In this document: positions 34,950 through 47,094 of the stretch, one piece after another
Position numbering within the stretch: the stretch's first letter is position 1
Layout of the letters: each line of letters opens with the position of its first letter
Origin: Azolla pinnata
Taxonomy: Eukaryota; Streptophyta; Polypodiopsida; Salviniales; Salviniaceae
DNA: 64,000 nucleotides
NCBI GenBank assembly: GCA_037176905.1
Contig: JBBBWG010016779.1
Span: 3,233-67,232, forward strand
Reading direction: 5' to 3'
Program-made: the position numbers and the translations under genes
The notes under the pieces: model-generated
What the model was told of the DNA's origin: nothing
Seen by the model: the letters and a program-made list of their open reading frames with translations, nothing else
Database searches by the model: none

Positions 34950-37900
34950 TCACTTCAGGTGTGGTTTATAACTCTTTGTAGAATATCTAGAGATAAATCG
35001 GAGCAAGTTCTTTGCTTTTCTGTCTGGTGTAAGGCCAGCTTGTATCATTCTGTCATAAGTAAACAAAGCCTGCAAAAACTCAAGAACAGCCATTCAATAG
35101 AAATCATATGATCAAACATGGTGCACATGAGCTATCAGTGTTTCATACATAATTATACCTCTTCAAATTTTTTCGCATTGATGAAGCCCTTCATTAGCGT
35201 TGTGTATGTCACCAGATCAGGTTTGATTCCCTAATGAAGTCATCAAACATTCGCACATCAGTAACATCTACTTAACCAATGTTGCTCTTGAAACATAATA
35301 AATAGACAACAGCTTAACACTCAGAACTGTGCTCGTTTGCTTGTATTTGTTAATGTGCACATATGTTTAGACATAACTATGCTACAAGTAGTTTGAAGGC
35401 TGAAATGCTAGATACAAAGAGAGATATCTTGCAATGTGGAGTGCCATAGGGTGAGAACTCATGCTCATAATTACCTCATCTCAGTAACTAAGGAGGCCAC
35501 CAAGTAGGTCAGCAAAAGACAAGCTGACAGTACTGAGGTGACACAAAAGACACATTTGGGAGCATGGGCATAAAATTTGTGTCAGACAAACGATATCTCA
35601 GTGTTACAAAGTTTTAAGATTGTGTGCATTGTAATTGGTTCTAATCTGTAGGACAAACAAGTCTTAACTCTACGCACGAAATCTTCGTTAGAATTTAAGT
35701 ACCTTTGTGAGAACATAGTAGTGCCAACCTTCCTGTTCAGGTAAAATAATGTACTATGCATTTTAAGTGTTCCCCTTCGATAAAAGTACTGATACTAATG
35801 GACTTACATTTTGGTGCATGTATTCAAACACAGCTAGCCCCTCTTCTGGTTTGGCAGCTACACTGAAGGAGTTCAATATAGAATTTAGCATCACTATATT
35901 TGTCTCAATGCCATCTGCTTCCATTTTTTGGAAGACTGCCATAGCTTGCTCACAAAGCCCCTGTAATATGACCAAAAGGAAAACAGAAATGATAAGAGAA
36001 AGCACTCTAGCTTCAATCTGCCGTAAAATGTCAGAGTTGTCTTCAATTTTATAGACTATAAAGAAACAACACATCAAAATAAACAAAATCGCCCAAGTGA
36101 TGAGATTTTATCAAAACGAAAATGCTTCCACTGGTACCTCAAGGTTACGAAACACATTTAAAGACTGAAGAAATTTTGGGCGATAGTATCTAATGGCATT
36201 CAGACTCGCCCATCATGTCTTAATCACAAACCATAATTCAGGATGCAGATAAAATAAGAAAATCTCTTCTGAATCAACCAAGGACATAAAAACAACCTAT
36301 GCCACACCTCTTTTTCTACTGCTCAAAACCATGTCTTCCATAACCTTCTGTTCCTCAATTGCCAGTATCTAATAGCATGCCTCAGCTAAAGCAGGCCCTT
36401 ATGGCTCTTCACTCAAATGGGATGCCATGTAGCGAGCACCCTCACCACAACCTCAATGTATATCCTGCTGGGCATAGTCATGGACATATAGAGAGTTACA
36501 TACTACAGAAAAAGAGGCCTGGGCTAGGTGACTGTATCGACTTGCCAGATAACATGCAGGTTCTGATATAAAAGTGCAAACCACTTGTTTTGATCAACTA
36601 GCTTCATCTGATTTATTCTGCACTTCTAGTTACGTATACGAAAGAATCTGATGAAAACCCCTTTACCCTTGCCTTATCTTCTAGTAGCAAAATGCACGAT
36701 ACCGAATTCATCATCTCTCTTCCACCATTCTATGCAATGATGAAAATGATCAGCCACAGATAGCATAGATACTATTCCTTTTGGGAGGGTGGTTATTCAT
36801 AACCATGAAATTCACAGCATTAGCATCTTAAGCAGAAATTACCTGGCCTCAATTACGCACAGGATCCACCCATGGAGTGTATAAGAGCATCTTGATATGT
36901 CTAATTCTGGCATTCAAGTTCCACAACGAGAACAGTGAAAGTTTTGCTTACCTCCATAATCTAGTTAGGGCTAATTTTCGGAACTAGTATTGAAACATGG
37001 AGCTCAAACAGCTCTCCCATCAACCACAATGGTAAAACAATTCTCTTAGAGAACACTCAACATTTCTGTCGAGCATTTCTAGCAACCCCAAAGCTGATTT
37101 TCAAACTCTTTATGAGAAGCACGCCTTTCTCATGCTGTCAGAAGCCACATTTCCAAGACACATGTGTATAACTTCAAATGACTTTGCTTAAGGGTTTAGC
37201 CTTTACTTTGGGGTGACTTTATGAATAGCAGAGCTTCACAAGAGAAAACTATGACAAAAAAATCAAAGGAAGACATATTCTTATCCTGATGCTTATGGCA
37301 TTTGCCTCATCCAAGCAGAGACCATTGGCCATGCCATGTCCTCTTAATTTTCAGAGGAGCAATAGGACTTATTCAATAGATCCATGAAACAAGGACTTAT
37401 ACCTCATAACAAATCAATGGATGCAAGAATGTGCATATCCTGGAACATAAGTAAATATCTTTCTAGCATAAGGCTGGTTCACTATAATCTAAAGCAAGAA
37501 TGGCAAAGAGAAGAATGTTATATACGACAAGTAATTACAAGAAACACATCGAACAACCATTCACGTGCAGCATTGCAACGAAGTACCTGCAAACTCCATA
37601 ACACGAAATGTCACTGTCTTCATAATGGATAACATGATCAATAGCTAACATATCTGTTGTTATCAAATGCATGCCAAAATATAGACCATAATGGAACCCA
37701 ACTGATTACCAAGCCCATCTTTTCAAGCGGTGACCAGTTATAGAGATGAAAATAGAAAACAATGGCATAGAGCAAAACCCCAATAAAGAAGTACTAGGAA
37801 ACAAGTGCCCAACTGTAGCAGTGTCATCAGCATGGAAATTTTGAATGTATAGATAGCAAGGAAAACCCAATATTCAAGCATCTCCCTCACAGGAAATAGG

Positions 37901-40068
37901 TCATGTTGAAGAGCAGCATTGAACATTTAAAGTAAACATGCATGCAAACACATAAACTAAAGAAAAGCTGGAAATTTAACAAAAGTATAGCATACGCATA
38001 CAAGAATACAAAATAAAACATATACCTGTCGAGCATATGCATTTGCCAGTGCACAGTACACGCTTGGTTCGGGTTTTGTGGATTGAGTCCTCATCATCTC
38101 CAAACACTCGAAGGCATCCTGAAATCTCCTCGATTGACCATATATATCAACTAACGTCGTATATGTAATGGTATTCGCAACCAACCCACTCCTCTTCATA
38201 TCATCAAGAATACTCTTCAAGTCTTTCCAAAGCCTAAGGCGTCCGAGGTAATCTATCAATATATTATAAGTGTGCGAGCTGGGTTTTAATCCTTCTGACT
38301 TCATCGAAGCAAAGATTTGCAGTGCTTTCCTCGTCTCACCAGCCCTAAAGTGGCATTCGATAAGTGAATTCCATGTTACTACATCAGGCTCTATGCCTTC
38401 GGATCTCATCTTCACAAATATTTCGCGTGCCTTTTCAGCTTTCCGATGCTTGCCAAACGTATCTATGGCGATATTATAAACATGCCTGTTCGGACGAATG
38501 CCTTCCTCTTCCATTCTACTTAAGGTTTTCATGGCACTTACCCACCGACCCGCCCCTTTGAAGGCAGTCATTAATCTACCATATATGAATGCATCAGGTC
38601 GTAAACCATTACCTTCCATCTCTTGGAATAAAGACCAAGCTTTCTCTAACTCTCCAGCGTTTACTCGATAATCAATGAGTATACTATATGTCTGCTCATT
38701 TGGTTCTACATTGTCCTCCACCATGCAGGTCCTCATCACTTCTTCTGCTAAATCTAATTGTCCTTTCCTTGCATAACCTTTTATCAGTGTATTGTATGTT
38801 CTAAGGTTCGGCAACCGGCCATAGCCTTTCATCTCCTTGAGAATGCCATGTGCTTCATTCATCCTCCCCGAATGACACAATGCAAACATGATGAAAGTAT
38901 AGACAGTTGCATTTGGAACGAATCCGCCATTCTTCATATCTTTCAAGAGCCGTAAGCTTTGTTCTGCATCCGCTGAACCAGCTACGGCATAGGTCACATC
39001 ATTGTAAAGCTTTTCATCAAAATGTATTCGATCTTCAAGCATATGCTCATAGAGCTTCATAATGTCCTGGCTTGGCAACTTCTTTCTGATGCATGCTTGC
39101 AATGCAAATGTATAGTGAACATGGTCTGGCCTCATCCCCGCTTGTCTCATCTTTTTTACAAAGATAAGCAATCGGGAATACTCCTTTGCCTTCCAACAAA
39201 TCTTGATCAATGCATCGTATGTCTGATATCCTTTCATTTCTAATTGCTCTGCGAAAGACAATGCTTCAGAAAACCTTTCATTTCTACCAAGCCCTTCGAT
39301 AATCGCGGCAAACAGGTCATCATAAAAGACCTTGAACCTGTGTTTTCTTATCCAGTTAAGAAGATTAATGGCTGTTCGAGATTCCCTATTCCTGCACAAG
39401 GCTTTCAGAAGTGTTACCCACAGGTTATGAGGAACCTTCTTGTATTTCATAGCGAGACCAACCTCGTACGAATCCTTCTGATCAGAAGAAAGAAACCGAA
39501 ATCTTTTGTCTCCTCCCATAACGTAGGATGATCTTAATTGCTTCGCAAGGTCTGAAATTGCATCGGTCGCCTGGTCTAACGCTTCACCTGCAAACATATC
39601 CGAATCCACAGCCCCATCAGTACCATCTTTTTGAGACGCAACTTCCTCTCCTTGGCCTTCCGCTTCTTCAGGTATAGGGATTTCTGTCGCACTTAATCCC
39701 CCTTCTGCTTCAGCTTCTGCATCCGTTTCTGCTCCAACTTCTGTTTCTGTTTCCGTTTCCGTTTCTTCAGTTGCTTCCGATCCATAAGAATCCTGAACAA
39801 ACCGAACAAGTTCTGGGAAATCCCACTGTTCCTGACCGAAGGCGGGATGAGCTCCAGGCAATTCGGACGAGGAAGTGGGAGCAGCAGAAGCATGCGCCGA
39901 TGCGGAGGGCAAGTAACGGCGGCGGCGGAGGAGGAGGAGTAGGGGGGAGCCCACGGGGGGCGAAGATGCAGGGAGGAATGGATGAGGAAAGACAGGGGGG
40001 AAGCTGTGGGGCATGCGAGGAAGGGCGATGGCGCGGAGGTTCACGGGGAGGTCGAGCAGAGGCGCCAT
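34950..40068 (-). CDS. CRP1-like plastid P-class PPR protein
   Basis: CRP1 (At5g42310 in Arabidopsis) binds plastid RNAs and is needed for processing of petD mRNA and translation of petA and psaC mRNAs. Exons in transcript order are 40068-38026, 35960-35808, 35230-35159, 35069-34950. Every junction is phase 0, giving 795 residues. The N-terminus (MAPLLDLPVNLRAIALPRMP) is a plausible transit peptide, followed by an acidic ETETETE/AEAEAEG tract. About a dozen P-type 35-residue repeats follow, ending in PDVVTWNSLIECHFRAGETR, YNILIDYLGRLRLWKDL, NTITYTTLVDIYGQSRRFQD, then GLCEQAMAVF and GIKPDLVTYTTLMKG. The last exon ends TPDRKAKNLLRFISR, matching the remembered CRP1 C-terminus. There is no SMR, E or DYW domain. 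Intron 1 is 2.06 kb. The upstream GTG-started extension is ignored because ATG at 40068 is the first ATG of the frame. It is longer than Arabidopsis CRP1 because of the acidic N-terminal part. Confidence 0.85.
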
Positions 40069-40077
40069 AGCCACGAA

Positions 40078-40101
40078 GCAGAAGAAGAAGAAGAAGAAGG
40101 C
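40078..40101 (-). repeat. (CTT)n leader tract of CRP1-like gene
   Basis: A plus-strand AGAAGAAG run, so CTT on the sense strand, ends about 10 bp upstream of the CRP1-like start codon. Confidence 0.7.
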
Positions 40102-40351
40102 GCAAGTGAACCAGGATTGAAAAACCGGGGTTGAAACTTAACCATGGTTAACTAACCCTGCAGTTTTCCCCTAATTCTAACCGATGCCCTTAGTGAAGGA
40201 TAGATATACTCTAAGAGTTGGAAGACTCTATCTAGACCCAAAGCCCAGACAGAGTTTTTTTGCTAAATTCGCCATGAACAACAACATAACCGGCCATGGA
40301 AATTAGGGTTTTTCGTCGATACCAATGTCCCCAGATAGACATCGCCACCGA

Positions 40352-40475
40352 TCTCCGTTCCCTAGTTCATCAGACGATATAGATCGGCAAGATCTCCGTC
40401 TCCTAGTTCATCAGACGATATAGATCGACAAGATCTTCGTCTCCTAGTTCATCAGACGATTATAGACCGACAAGA
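40352..40475. repeat. 41-bp tandem repeat, three copies
   Basis: CCTAGTTCATCAGACGAT recurs at 40361, 40402 and 40443 with GATCGGCAAGATCTCCGTCT linkers. Copies are nearly identical, suggesting recent origin. The array lies about 300 bp upstream of the CRP1-like gene, in or near its promoter. Confidence 0.9.
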
Positions 40476-41107
40476 ACTGGCTAGACAAGTTTCTGTGGTT
40501 TCGCAATATCGACAACCTTGCAAGAAATAGCGTACGGCGAATGGACGAATGGAAACGCCGATGTGGATACTACAAAATATAGATTCCTTGCCTTTCCGAA
40601 AAACATTGAGAAGGGTTTTAGGGTTTGGGATCTAGTTAGTGTCCACTCTCTCGCTCTCTCTCTCTCTCCTTCCATGCTGGACTTATTGTTCCATTCTCGA
40701 ATGCGAATGCATGTATAAGAATGCAAATGTTATGAGCTATTCGTACAACACTATGTGAAGCCGCTTCGAACGGGAGTCGAGAATTCCACGATGCGAGAGT
40801 GGCAGCAACCGAATGCCCCGATGCCAAACAGCACGACATCTAGCGTTCTTGTGATCATACCTTGATTCGAACTATCGATCGATCGAACAATCATACCCTC
40901 TTCGCACTTTGGAGTTATGATCGATCATACCTCGCTCGCGTCGTCAACACCCTCCATCCGATCAGACAACACAAGCAAACGTGAATCGGATTGAACCCGG
41001 AGTTTCTAAGAGCCGCCGTTGCATTCGCATTTGGATCGTTACAACGCATAAAAATGCAACCGAGGGGAAAAAATAATAAGGGTAATGGCAGGTTCGCAGT
41101 AGCAAAA

Positions 41108-41225
41108 AGCGATCGATCGATCGATCGATCCTCTCGATCTCGATCTTGACCTCGATCCCGATCTCAACCTTGACCTCGATCCCAATCTCGATCTTGACCT
41201 CAATCCCGATCTTGATCTCGATCAA
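41108..41225. repeat. GATCGATC run and TTGACCTCGATCCCGATC repeats
   Basis: Begins with five GATC units and continues as roughly 18-24 bp units of CTCGATCTTGACCTCGATCC variants. The minus strand is open across it as an IEIKIGIEVKIEIG-like pattern, which is a by-product of the hexamer periodicity. It ends about 45 bp from the stop codon of the Cys-rich gene, so it may be in its 3' UTR. Confidence 0.8.
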
Positions 41226-41269
41226 CAAAGCAATTAGAGATGGACGGGAGCTCGGAGAGAAAGAGATCT

Positions 41270-43398
41270 CTAGGGGCTCGGCTCAGCGGCGGTTTCACAC
41301 CTGGTGCTGCCGCCGACTTTCATGACGTCCACACTGCCGCACAACGGCCAACACTTGGCCTTGAAGCACCTGAAGTCACAAAATCTATGGCCATCAATTC
41401 ACCACCAAAAACATGCATATAGATACATATGTATATATATATAGATGTATATGAAGCACATTCTATCGCCTAGTTTTAGACATTGACACTCGATTAATTG
41501 ACTAGCGACAACCCGGGGAATCGCGAACTCAATTAAGATTAAAATCGATCGATCGATTGGCATTCATGATTAACACCAAATTAGCACGTCGATCAATCGA
41601 TTAGATTCCCTAGTTTATACAACCTTGTGTTAATCGAATAGAGTAAGGGAATCGAATCGGAAAGAAATTGATTGATCGATCGGCATTCATGATTAACACC
41701 AAATTAGCGCGTCGGTCGATCGGTCGATTAGATTCCCAAGTTTTGGGAATCCGACCTTTTGTGAATCGAATCGAGTAAGGGAATCGAGTCGGAAAAGAAA
41801 ACCGATCGATTAGGGTTTTAGGGTTAGGGTTAGGGTTACGGTTTTAGGGTTAGGGTTAGGGTTAGGGTTTAGGGTTTAGGGTTTTAGGGTTAGGGTTAGG
41901 GTTTAGGGTTTTAGGGTTAGGGTTTATACCTAGAGGTTCGTACGACGTGGGCGCATGTGGCCTTGCAGCAGCGCCGCCCGTCCCTTGCGCTGTCCATGGC
42001 ATCCTTCGCACAGTTGCTGCAGTACAGCTTCGCGCACACCTGCGAAAACAGAACAGAGAGGCTTCTTCACGCTCGATGAATTGCTAGGGTTTAGGGTTTA
42101 GGGTTTAGGGTTTAGGGTTCAGAGACGCTGCTTCACGCTCGCTTTGCTGCTCTTTTCGTCTGATTCCCGGAGCAGATGTTGCTTACCGTGCATTTGGATT
42201 TGAAGAAGACGGTGTAGGACGCGCACGACGAGCATTGGCTCGACGGATGAACCCTGCTGCTGCTGCTGCTGCTAGTGCTGATCGCGGCGCTGGGCCTGTG
42301 AAGCAGTTGATCGGGCTTTGATCTGCTCGCCATAGCCGATCTCTTCGCGTTGTTTGAGCGCCCAACAGAGGAGGAAGACGATGACGATGGCGCTCCTGCT
42401 GCTGCTGCTGATGATGAGGAGGAGGAGGAATCCGCAGGCGCAGGTGCAAGCGCAGCAGAAGAAGATGAAGAAGAAGAAGAAGAAGAAGAAATGGAAGCAG
42501 AGCTTGCTGTGCTTATCGCCCTAAACCCTAAACCGGCAAAGAAGCGGCAGGAGATGGCGAGCTTGCACCTCGGCTGATTCCTCGCCGAGCTCGACCACGA
42601 CAGCGATGGCGGCCTGCAATTGCCGTTCCTCGACGACGACGACGACGACGACGGAGCAGAAGAAGATGATGATGATGATGATGCTGACGATGATGATAAT
42701 GGTACCAGGAACCCTGCCCTCTTCTTCCTCTTCTTCATCTGCTTCTTGCTCGCCCCTCTGCCGCTGTTGCTGCTTCTGCTGCTGCTACGATTCAACCTCT
42801 GATTCTTGCTCCCCATTCTCCCTTCGCCATCGCCATCGCCTTCGCCATCGCCGCCGTTTGCGTAGCCCTGCATGAGCCTCGCCCCTTCATCGCACTCCGC
42901 CTGCGACGCTCGCTTCCCCTCTACATCTGCCGTCGGCGATGGCGGCACCATCGCCGGCTGCTCTGAAGCATCTCCTGCTGCTCTTCCCGCTGCTGCTGCT
43001 GCTGCTGCTGCTCCATCGTCTCCTTCTCCCCCGCCATCGCCGCCGCTCTCCTGCAGACCCCGGCCCAGAAGAGAGCGCTGGGCGTCGACGATGTCCCGCA
43101 GCGAGAGGTCGTAGGCCCCCTCCGCGAGGGCCTCGTAGAGGCGCTGCAGCTCCAGCTTGGCCTGCAAGAACGACGGCGGCGCAGCAGAAGCGGGCGCGGA
43201 AGAGGAAGGGTAAGCAGTGGAGCCCGGGCGCCATGGCCGGGCGGGAGAATCGGGCGGCGAGTCGAGGGGCGAGACGTAGGTAGAGAAGAGGGGCGGGGAA
43301 GAGGAAGAAGAAGACGTCGAAGATGAAGATGAAGATGAAGATGATGGCGATGGAGAGGTGGAGGAGGGGGAAGGTCGGACATGGTGGGAAGCATCCAT
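41270..43398 (-). CDS. Ser-rich protein with C-terminal cysteine-rich domain, function unknown
   Basis: I do not recognise this gene by name. Exons in transcript order are 43398-42187, 42039-41930, 41369-41270. They join in frame to 473 residues. Most of the chain is low complexity: Ser runs, Ala runs and basic patches (KKQMKKRKKR, a possible nuclear signal). An ordered segment lies near residues 75-115 (LQAKLELQRLYEALAEGAYD, then LSLRDIVDAQRSLL). The last 85 residues hold 12 Cys: 389, 392, 403, 406, 411, 414, 428, 429, 433, 442, 447, 451. The C-x2-C-x10-C-x2-C-x4-C-x2-C start resembles cross-brace zinc domains (FYVE/RING type), and AKLYCSNCAKDAMDSARDGR recalls the Cys-rich segment of plant XLG proteins. 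The resemblance is from memory and weak. The domain is split by intron 1, and exons 2-3 were chosen because they keep frame and continue the Cys pattern. Confidence 0.6.
41810..41925 (+). repeat. Telomere-like array in intron 2 of Cys-rich gene
   Basis: About 115 bp of TTAGGG, TTTAGGG and TTTTAGGG units on the plus strand, ending only a few bases from the exon 2 donor at 41929. In the transcript it appears as CCCTAAA repeats. Confidence 0.92.
42086..42119 (+). repeat. Telomere-like tract in intron 1 of Cys-rich gene
   Basis: Four perfect TTTAGGG units in the 147-bp intron between the two halves of the Cys-rich domain. Same orientation as the array in intron 2. Confidence 0.9.
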
Positions 43399-43406
43399 GG
43401 CGGTGG

Positions 43407-43740
43407 AAGAAACAGCAGCAGCAGCAGCAGCAGAAGAAGAAGAAGAAGAAGAGAAGCTTGGAGCAGGAAGCAGAAGAGAAGCGGGATATGTCCTCTGAGC
43501 CCCGAACGAAGGATCAATTGGAGAAGGACGCTGCAGCAGATGAATGAGGGAGGAAGAAGAAGAAGAAAGAAGAAGAAAGAAGAAGAAGCAGACGATGGAG
43601 ATGGAGAAGATGAAGCAGAAGAGTCACAGAAGAACTTGATCCGCCATAGCCAGCAGCCTGCAGCAGAGAGAGAGTCGCCACCTCGCGCTCTTCAATTCTC
43701 TTCTTCTTCTTCTTCTTCTTCTTCTTCTTTTGCAGGTTTT
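43407..43740 (-). repeat. Trinucleotide-rich leader of Cys-rich gene
   Basis: Several CAG and GAA runs on the plus strand, CTG and TTC on the sense strand (43413-43453, 43552-43590), followed by a reversed CTT run at 43700-43731. The region probably covers the 5' UTR and core promoter. It can be read as long Ser, Gln or Lys frames in all phases, none of them believable. Confidence 0.7.
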
Positions 43741-43759
43741 TGTATATAAATTATCGGAG

Positions 43760-45790
43760 GCGAACGAATTATTTATCGTATTTTTGCAGAAACTGAATCG
43801 CATCAAATTCATTACGTAATATGATAAAACTTATTATCCTTCTTCGGGAAATTACCCAAAAAATATCTTCACAAAACCATAAATTATATCTTACTTAGCT
43901 CTAAAGATTAACGCTCGATTGATTGATTAACAGCGAATCAATCAATTAATCGTGAGCCCAATTAGCGTCGAATTAATTTATTTATCAGCACCAAATTAGC
44001 GTTTCGAATCGATCGATTAGTTCGGAAACTTGCTAACTTATGTTAATCGATTGTAGCAAAAGCGAGTCAATTAAGATCAATTTGTGGGGAAACGGTTAGG
44101 AGCAAAATCATTTGACATCATGCTTACAGAATTAATGGGGTGTTAATTTTTCAATGGAAGATGAGAGTAGACATTAATTTGTAATTGTTGTGTTTGAGTA
44201 GGGGCTAATTAAAATATATTTTATAATTTTGTTAGGCGTTTTTTATTCGTTCTCCCTCACTATTATTAATTATTATTATTATTATTGGAGCTATTTACTG
44301 AGCCGAGATTGTTTTTTTTTCGTGTGCTCGCATAATCCGGAAATTAAATAATATTTTTTGTTTTTTTCGGGGAGCATTTATATTTTCGCCTTCTTTTCGG
44401 TTTTTTCCCCCCGCCCCTTTATTTATTTATTTATGTTTTTGTAGCGCTCTTTTTTTTCAGCTAGAAAACGGAGCTCGGAAAATCATTAATTGAAGATGGA
44501 AAGAATGAAAAGAATAAAATTGCGAAATCGGTTAAAAACAATGATAATAAGAGGGAATTAATTTACTGGGGGGCGGATTCTGGTTAGAAAAGAGTATAAA
44601 ACTCGATTCGAAAATTAGGATAATAAAACAAAGTGAAATAGATACGCAGGGAATATTATATTATCACGCTATTATCATTCATGATCACGATTATTATTTT
44701 TATTACTTTTTATATTAATTTATTTGTTTATTTATTTATTCTTATTGTTGTTATTATGGATTTGGGCGGACAGACTCGCCCCAAGTGTGAACACGACCGG
44801 GAGGCGGCACACACAATATTTTTCAAAATTTTTTTAAATTTCTAAAAATACGTTTTCCAGAAAAACAAAACATATAACCACAATACTTGGAAGTTGGAAC
44901 CCGAAATATTCTCCAACTCTTATCTATTTTACTTAATCTTTTAATAATTATCGTTGCTATTATTATTATATTCCTATTATGAAACGCATGCCATTAAAAA
45001 TATCAGCAATTTAAATCATTACTATAATATAGTAGCGGTTGTTGTTATTATGATACTTTAATACCATGGTTCTATTATTATGATCACTTTTGGGGAATTC
45101 CTAATCCTAATCCCTAAACCCTAACCCTTAATGTTTCCTCTTTAGTCGCTCTAGATGTTTATAACTATTTAATCACGACTTCCCACGCTTGTGATGAAAC
45201 TTTTTCCAGAACAAGAGGTTGCCAATTGTTTTTGTATAGCAAGGCTCAAGGTATCACTTGAAGCAAAAAAAACCTATCATTGGAGAGAACGTTGGGGTAT
45301 CAAGTTTTCTTATAAGCAGCAAGAAACATACATATGCCATTCTGTGATTAATTGCAACAGTGAGAAAGTAAATTCTCTCAATTGTACATGTACTTCATCA
45401 TCCCACTAATAAAACATCTTTTATTTTGGAGAAAAATATAAAGAGTTCATCTAGGCATCTAGGATCTTCTTCTCCATGGCAACATTAGAGTTGCCATGCA
45501 TGGCCCAATTGGTCCAAATTTTGGAAAGATAACCTTGGAAGAACATGTGAATTGTCCGTGCCAAGCATAATCAAATACATTTCACTACAGGCTTTGTATG
45601 CATACTACATATACATTTACATAAATATACACACACACACATATATATATCCATACGTACATCTAACTATGAATGCATGCATATAGACATATTCATAAAT
45701 ATGTGTGTACAATATAAATGTATACACACATAGTCAGGTGAATATGCATGTATGAATCATGAATGGATAGAGCATACTATAATATAGTTA
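43760..45790. other. AT-rich gene-poor DNA
   Basis: Very AT-rich with TTTATTTATTTA and ATTATTATT microsatellites (44260-44290, 44420-44440, 44690-44750) and CATA/ACAC microsatellites near 45600-45740. A short reversed telomere-like sequence (CCCTAAACCCTAACCC) lies at 45113-45128. No gene recognised. Confidence 0.6.
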
Positions 45791-45799
45791 GGCAGGAGC

Positions 45800-46035
45800 A
45801 AAGCAGAGCAAATCTAGGGTTGAAGACAAGATATTGAGAGGTAAGTAGAATGTAGAAGATAGATAAAACTAATTATTATCTAATTTTATAATTAGTGTTG
45901 TCCACCTTGATTAAAATAAAGTTGAACCCTTGTATTTATATAAATCTAATGGGTCCTAAATATATAAACTCAAGTTAAAGCTTCTAGAAAGTTTTAGAGC
46001 TTTCTATAATATGAGAAGTATATATATTAAAGGTA
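45800..46035. mobile_element. Possible LTR remnant
   Basis: The stretch around 45895 (GTTGTCCACCTTGATT, then GTTGAACCC and TATTTATATA) resembles one at 50183 (GTTGTTCACCTTGATT, then GTGAACACAC and TATTTATAC). Shared transcription-start-like architecture at two sites suggests diverged LTRs of one family. Termini and target-site duplications were not found. Confidence 0.3.
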
Positions 46036-46499
46036 TATGTGTTGGTGCTTACATTATGATTCTACTATTTTATTACATAGAAAAGCGTTATTTTATTACA
46101 TCAATAACATTTTGTCTATAAAACATGTGGTTGCTCCAAAATCGAGAAACGTTGAGGACTCAATTGAATTAGACCTGAAATGGATACTTACCCGGAAAAG
46201 AAAATCATATGAAGATGTAATGGAACTTTGAGAGCAACATGAATTCAAGTTGTTTGATCGCATGGCTTTTATTGTAGTTAGACACATTCGTTTTTCGATT
46301 GTTGGGGCAATCTAGTTGTAGAAAATTGTCGTCAACCATTTTTTATTACGTAGAAAACGAATTAAACGGGTAGAAGTGCTATAATCTAAACACAATCTAT
46401 CGGTTCGTCAAAACCTTCGTTCAACCTTTGTGAGTGGGGCTCGAGCTTGGTCAATTTCCATCAGCACAAGGTCATTGGATGACTATGTTGGAGGGGTTC

Positions 46500-47020
46500 T
46501 CGAAATGGGTTATCACTTTAATGTTGCTCGTTCCTCTTGATTAAACTCAAAAAATCGGTTGTCAGAACTAGCTACTTGCGTGATGGCTTATGACAAGGAA
46601 ATAGGTTTCGGGAAGTTGAGTAATAGATTTTTAACATCATTTCGAAGGCCTCAACAAAAATAGTCGTAGAGAGCACTTGGTCATCCCACCGAACATCACA
46701 TGCTAACACATACCTTGATGTAATAAATAAAGTTTAGTGATGAGTGGTCGACGTCGATCCGTATCTCCAAATGTTGTTTCGAACTTACCCAAAAAGGCAA
46801 GAAAGATTTGTAGAAGTGATGATGATGTTTCGACCAATGGTGCAAACCCAACTTGCGTAGCTCCTGTCCTAGTGAGTCCAACTTTACGAAAGTCATTCGA
46901 ATGTCGTTAGGGTTGTACTTGAATAATAAGCTTGATCTGATTTATGAACCCTCGGAAGCACGCCCTCATGCCATCAAACTTGTCAAGCAAACTAACATTT
47001 GGCTCTAAGCTTGTAGTGGG
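46500..47020 (-). mobile_element. Ty3/gypsy gag fossil fragment
   Basis: On the minus strand short stretches resemble the capsid (gag) region of Ty3/gypsy elements, such as DKFDGMRACFRGFINQIKL near 46980. It is broken, with several disruptions, and no protease or polymerase part adjoins it. It looks old. It is placed on family resemblance only. Confidence 0.6.
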
Positions 47021-47094
47021 ATGGAGAGGAGTCGGAGAAAGGGTTTATGAGGGACCAAGCTCTACAAGCAAAAGATTTGTTGATGCATGAATTT

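Noticed and set aside
41110-41225. IEIKIGIEVKIEIG-like repeat peptide on the minus strand
   Set aside because: It follows from short-period GATCTCGATC repeats and lies beyond the stop of the Cys-rich gene.
42350-43750. Several acidic, Ser-, Gln- or Ala-rich frames on the plus strand
   Set aside because: They read GAA/CAG/GAC trinucleotide runs opposite the Cys-rich gene and have no ordered segment.
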